The notes under the pieces are model-generated. The model saw only the letters and a program-made list of their open reading frames with translations. It was not told where the DNA came from and searched no databases. A stretch of DNA of 8,531 nt. Origin: an uncultured Anaerolineales bacterium. GTDB lineage: Bacteria; Chloroflexota; Anaerolineae; Anaerolineales; UBA6663. Where the stretch lies: the NCBI GenBank assembly GCA_937952305.1, contig CALFZO010000127.1, forward strand, positions 1 through 8,531, given 5' to 3'. Position 1 is the first letter of the stretch. Every line of letters starts with the position of its first letter. Positions 6,037-8,531 of this stretch are shown here, in pieces. A program made the position numbers and the translations under genes.

Positions 6037-7107
6037 ATGCGCACCTTCCTCACCGGCGGCACCGGTTTCATCGGCCGGCCCCTCACCCAGGCCCTGCTGC
6101 GGCGCGGTTGGAGCGTGACCGCGCTGGTGCGGGACCCGCGCAGCGCCGAGGCCCAGGCCATCCAGGCGCTGGGCGCGATCCTGGTCCGCGGCGACGTGAC
6201 CGAGCGCGAGAGCTTGCGCGCGGCCATGGCCGGCGCCGACCTCGTGATCCACAACGCCGGCCACTACGAGGTCGGTGTGGACGCCGCCGGCCGGCGGCGC
6301 ATGGAAGCCGTCAACGTGTGCGGCACGGACAACGTGCTGGGCCTGGCGCTGGAGCTGAAGGTCCCGCGCACGGTCTATGTCTCCTCGGTGGTCGCTTTTG
6401 GCGACACCGGCCCGCAGGAGCGAGACGAGACCTTTGTGCGCGAACACCCGCCCCGCACCTGGTACGAGCACACCAAGGCCGAGGCCCACACCCTGGCCCT
6501 GCAATACCAGGCGCGTGGGCTGCCCCTGATCATCGCCTGCCCGAACGGCGTCATCGGCGCGGACGACCATTCGCCCTGGGGGTATTTCCTGCGCCTGTAC
6601 CTGAACCGCCTGATGCCGCCCATGGGCTGGGCGCCCGCTTCCTTGTTCTCTCTGGTGGAGGTAGATGACCTGGCCGCGGGCCTGGCCCTGGCCGCCGAGC
6701 GCGGCCGGCTGGGGGAGATCTACCTGTTTGGCGGCGAGACCCGGACCTTTCGGGAGCACCTCGAGATGTGGGGGCTGGCGCCGGGCGGCTTCCGGCCACT
6801 GGTCTGGCTGCCAACCTGGCTGGCCGCAGTGTCCTTTGCGCCCTTTGAGCCGCTCCTGCGCGCCCTCGGGCTGCCGGCCTTCATCTCGCGCGAGACGGCC
6901 TGGGGCAGCGGGATCAACTATGGCTACTCCAACGCCAAGGCTCGCCGCGAGCTCGGCTGGGAACCACAGCCGGCGCGCGCGATGTGGCTCAAGACCCTAG
7001 AGGGCGAGCTGGCCTGCCGGGCGCGGTCGGAACGGCGCGGCCTGGCCTCCCGGCTACGGCCGGTTGGGGCGGTCCGCCCGGCCACCACTGAGGCGGTCCA
7101 GGCTTGA
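6037..7107 (+). CDS. NAD-dependent epimerase/dehydratase family protein (extended SDR), 356 residues
   Basis: The start at ATG 6037 is chosen because GGAGG (6027-6031) lies 5 bases upstream and the protein then opens MRTFLTGGTGFIGRP, right at the Rossmann motif. An in-frame ATG at 5953 would add an unlikely 28-residue leader. The dinucleotide motif TGGTGFIG is at residues 6-13, a GDV segment near 52-54 and VIHNAG at about 69-74. The active-site Ser is in YVSSVVAFG (S116/S117), and the catalytic YxxxK is Y143-K147 (YEHTK). The length is normal for extended SDRs. The C-terminus has YSNAKARRELGWEPQPA, the usual end of the substrate domain. The style is closest to dihydroflavonol-4-reductase-like and sugar-epimerase-like enzymes that act on nucleotide sugars, sterols or aldehydes/ketones. 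The substrate cannot be read from the sequence. It appears monocistronic. Confidence 0.92.
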   Translation: MRTFLTGGTGFIGRPLTQALLRRGWSVTALVRDPRSAEAQAIQALGAILVRGDVTERESLRAAMAGADLVIHNAGHYEVGVDAAGRRRMEAVNVCGTDNVLGLALELKVPRTVYVSSVVAFGDTGPQERDETFVREHPPRTWYEHTKAEAHTLALQYQARGLPLIIACPNGVIGADDHSPWGYFLRLYLNRLMPPMGWAPASLFSLVEVDDLAAGLALAAERGRLGEIYLFGGETRTFREHLEMWGLAPGGFRPLVWLPTWLAAVSFAPFEPLLRALGLPAFISRETAWGSGINYGYSNAKARRELGWEPQPARAMWLKTLEGELACRARSERRGLASRLRPVGAVRPATTEAVQA

Positions 7108-7340
7108 TCAAACGAGGGGCAGTGGTCATGCCAGCCATCTTGGATCGCCTGAGCCTTTGGGTGTGATGAAATAGACCAACTTCAAAACCGCGCCAGCCCC
7201 CGCCGCCTCCGGAAATTGAACCGGGCGGGCGGCGCGGGACTCCCCTGATCGCGGGCGGGTTGTGCGCGCCGGCGGACCACGCCTTCGGCTGGTCCGGTGG
7301 CCGTTCCCACCAGCCCACCTCTGTCTCGCAAGGGACCCGG
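7108..7340. other. Gene-free stretch after the SDR gene
   Basis: I see no intact gene on either strand. About 7153-7188 forms a small AT-rich island (GATGAAATAGACCAACTTC and neighbours) in otherwise very GC-rich DNA. A strong hairpin lies at 7274-7295 and is listed separately. No terminator with a T-run is visible after the SDR stop. Confidence 0.6.
7274..7295. other. Stable hairpin with a C-UUCG-G tetraloop
   Basis: GGACCA (7274-7279) pairs with TGGTCC (7290-7295). Inside, after one bulged C, GCCTTCGGC closes a C(UUCG)G tetraloop, the most stable RNA tetraloop type. The stem extends by one C-G pair on the outside. No T-run follows, so it is not a standard rho-independent terminator. Confidence 0.55.
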
Positions 7341-7409
7341 ATGAGCGTCCAAGGTATCGCGCTGACCAGCCCCGAGTTCCTGGCCAACCCCTACGCCACC
7401 CACCGCGCG
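7341..7409 (+). pseudogene. Cytochrome P450-like N-terminal fragment
   Basis: ATG 7341 has AAGGGA (7330-7335) 5 bases upstream and opens 23 codons reading MSVQGIALTSPEFLANPYAT and then HRA. 'PEFLANPY' followed by a short helix start is the standard opening of bacterial cytochrome P450s ('F..DPYP.Y..LR'). The next residues (PLLGRPGPARTRP) no longer resemble a P450, so the similarity ends near 7409, where the sequence passes into a fragment of another family in a different frame. With so few residues the assignment is tentative. A chance match is possible, but the combination with a plausible ribosome binding site supports a decayed gene start. Confidence 0.35.
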
Positions 7410-7420
7410 CCGCTCCTGGG

Positions 7421-7525
7421 CCGGCCGGGGCCGGCGCGCACGCGGCCGAGGAGTGGGTGGACCTGGAGAGCGTCCGGGTGTGCGCGGAAGTCTACCTGGC
7501 CGCGGCCCTGGCCTTCTGCCAGTGA
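7421..7525 (+). pseudogene. M20 metallopeptidase-like C-terminal fragment
   Basis: In the frame ending at TGA 7523-7525, the 34 codons from 7421 read PAGAGAHAAEEWVDLESVRV and continue to CAEVYLAAALAFCQ. This fits the last segment of M20-family peptidases and deacylases (ArgE/DapE/carboxypeptidase type), where 'G-x-G-x-H-x-x-(D/N)-E-(W/H)-V' carries the last metal-site Glu/His region and is followed by a closing helix (family pattern 'l...a.vya.al..f'). Nothing upstream in this frame resembles the rest of the enzyme, which is normally 350-450 residues, so it is a truncated relic. It directly abuts the P450-like fragment. Confidence 0.42.
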
Positions 7526-7595
7526 GCGCGGCCACAGCCGCGGCGGCGCCAACTTTTGCCCGGGTCCGGCGGTAGCACTCGGGAGGCGCGCCGCG

Positions 7596-7601
7596 TATAA
7601 T
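7596..7601 (+). promoter_or_regulatory. Consensus -10 box upstream of hsdM
   Basis: TATAAT occurs 137 bases before the hsdM start, in DNA that is otherwise about 70% GC, where chance occurrence is unlikely. The matching -35 region (7573-7578, TAGCAC) is poor. Transcription would begin near 7608 and give a leader of about 130 bases. The rest of 7526-7738 has no gene that I can support. Confidence 0.45.
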
Positions 7602-7686
7602 CTGGCCCACGGATCGGTCCGGCGCCCTCAATCCATCGGCTGGCCGCCGGCTGGGGCAGGCACGCCGCTCCCCGCCAGGGACTTCC

Positions 7687-7725
7687 GGGCCGGTCGTCCA
7701 TCTCACGGCCGGCCCTTTGCTTGCT
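7687..7725 (+). terminator. Terminator-like hairpin in the hsdM leader
   Basis: GGGCCGG (7687-7693) pairs perfectly with CCGGCCC (7709-7715) around a 15-base loop, and TTTGCTTGCT follows at once (7716-7725). This has the form of a weak rho-independent terminator, placed 13 bases before the hsdM ATG and downstream of the TATAAT box. It could attenuate hsdM, end a short leader RNA of about 115 bases, or control access to the start codon. Confidence 0.4.
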
Positions 7726-7738
7726 CACGGTCAATCAC

Positions 7739-8531
7739 ATGCCCCGAGGCAAACGAGCCGTCTCTGCCAAAGCGAAGACCAACGGCAGCGCCAACCTGGG
7801 CTTTGAGGAGAAGCTCTGGCTGGCCGCCGATAAGCTGCGCGGCCATATGGACGCGTCCGAGTACAAACACGTCGTCCTGGGCCTGATCTTCCTCAAGTAC
7901 ATCTCCGACGCCTTCGAGGAGCGCCATACCTGGCTGGTCAAATCCGCCGGCGATCCCAAGAGCGATTACTTCGTCAAGGATGAGAAGGCCCGCTACCGCA
8001 CAGCCGAGGACCGCGACGAGTACACGGCCGAGAACATCTTCTGGGTGCCCAAGGAGGCGCGCTGGTCGTTCCTGCAGAGCAAGGCCAAGCAGCCCACCAT
8101 CGGCAAACTGGTGGACGACGCCATGGCCGCCATCGAGAAGGAGAACCCGGCCCTGAAGGGCGTCCTGCCCAAGGACTACGGCCGGCCGACGCTGGACAAG
8201 CACCGCCTGGGCGAGTTGATTGACCTGATCGGCACGATCGGCCTGGGGGATGAGGCCAGCCGCTCCAAGGACGTGCTCGGCCGCGTGTATGAGTATTTCC
8301 TGGGCAAGTTCGCCAGCGCTGAGGGCAAAGCCGGCGGCGAGTTCTACACGCCGCAGTCGGTGGTGCGCCTGTTGGTGGAGATGCTGGAGCCTTACAAGGG
8401 TCGAATCTATGACCCATGTTGTGGCTCAGGCGGGATGTTTGTCCAGTCCGAGAAGTTTGTGCTGGCGCACGGCGGCCGGCTGGGGGACCTGGCGATCTAC
8501 GGCCAGGAGAGCAACGCCACCACCTGGCGGC
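7739..8531 (+). CDS. hsdM: Type I restriction-modification system methyltransferase subunit HsdM (3' end outside window)
   Basis: The first 264 codons are present; the gene runs off the right edge. A basic leader (MPRGKRAVSAKAK) is followed by the HsdM N-terminal helical domain (GFEEKLWLAADKLRGHMDAS, then EYKHVVLGLIFLKYISDAFEER). This domain contacts DNA and the specificity subunit. The methylase domain begins with GGEFYTP (199-205), and motif I, the S-adenosylmethionine site, is DPCCGSGGM at 225-233. The catalytic (N/D)PP(Y/F) motif lies outside the window. HsdM methylates adenine in the bipartite target chosen by HsdS and protects host DNA from HsdR; hsdS and hsdR are expected downstream. 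The ATG at 7739 lacks a Shine-Dalgarno site (CACGGTCAATCAC precedes it), so translation may be weak or leader-controlled. It lies next to decayed gene fragments, as is common for mobile defence genes. Confidence 0.96.
   Translation, partial: MPRGKRAVSAKAKTNGSANLGFEEKLWLAADKLRGHMDASEYKHVVLGLIFLKYISDAFEERHTWLVKSAGDPKSDYFVKDEKARYRTAEDRDEYTAENIFWVPKEARWSFLQSKAKQPTIGKLVDDAMAAIEKENPALKGVLPKDYGRPTLDKHRLGELIDLIGTIGLGDEASRSKDVLGRVYEYFLGKFASAEGKAGGEFYTPQSVVRLLVEMLEPYKGRIYDPCCGSGGMFVQSEKFVLAHGGRLGDLAIYGQESNATTWR

Noticed and set aside
5752..6759. 335-codon reverse-strand open frame opposite the SDR gene
   Set aside because: It is antisense to catalytic motifs of a well-supported enzyme and has low-complexity shadow composition.
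7205..7230. tRNA-like T-arm on the reverse strand (GGTTCAATTTCC)
   Set aside because: The T-stem does not pair properly and no acceptor, D or anticodon arm fits around it.
1..8531. CRISPR array, rRNA, tRNA or direct-repeat attachment sites
   Set aside because: I looked for regularly spaced repeats, conserved RNA cores and flanking direct repeats and saw none.

Overview
The window is GC-rich (by eye around two thirds G+C) with strong G/C bias at third codon positions. All recognisable genes run on the + strand. Protein style suggests an environmental Chloroflexota-type bacterium, perhaps Anaerolineae-like: Tad-pilus genes without an obvious proteobacterial layout, a Thr/Pro/Ala-rich membrane-anchored protein, and a STAND-type ATPase with a GNAT-like middle and an HTH tail. 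This is an inference from sequence style; no rRNA or marker gene is present.

Left block (1-1555) is the end of a Tad/Flp pilus cluster. It holds the C-terminus of a CpaF/TadA-like ATPase, a 48-residue Flp-like pilin with a good ribosome binding site, a TadE-like pseudopilin and a TadG-like protein. A 16-bp palindromic hairpin separates the last two. The ATPase would power assembly of the pilin, with TadE/TadG as minor pseudopilin-like components.

Middle block (about 1560-5849) starts at a TATAAT box preceded directly by an inverted repeat. It encodes an unrecognised single-pass membrane protein with two copies of a beta-rich domain, then a GTGA-coupled small protein of unknown function. A 309-base gap follows that contains a broken transposase N-terminus, and then a 721-residue ATPase/GNAT-like/HTH protein, probably a signalling or regulatory switch. 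Whether the membrane protein, the small protein and the ATPase work together is not shown by the sequence.

Right block (5850-8531) has an extended SDR (NAD-dependent epimerase/dehydratase family). A 631-base stretch without an intact gene comes next; it looks like a gene graveyard with a P450-like N-terminal fragment and an M20-peptidase-like C-terminal fragment in different frames. The window ends in the N-terminal 264 residues of a type I restriction-modification methyltransferase subunit (HsdM), whose long leader contains a TATAAT box and a terminator-like hairpin. The hsdS and hsdR partners, if present, lie beyond the right edge.
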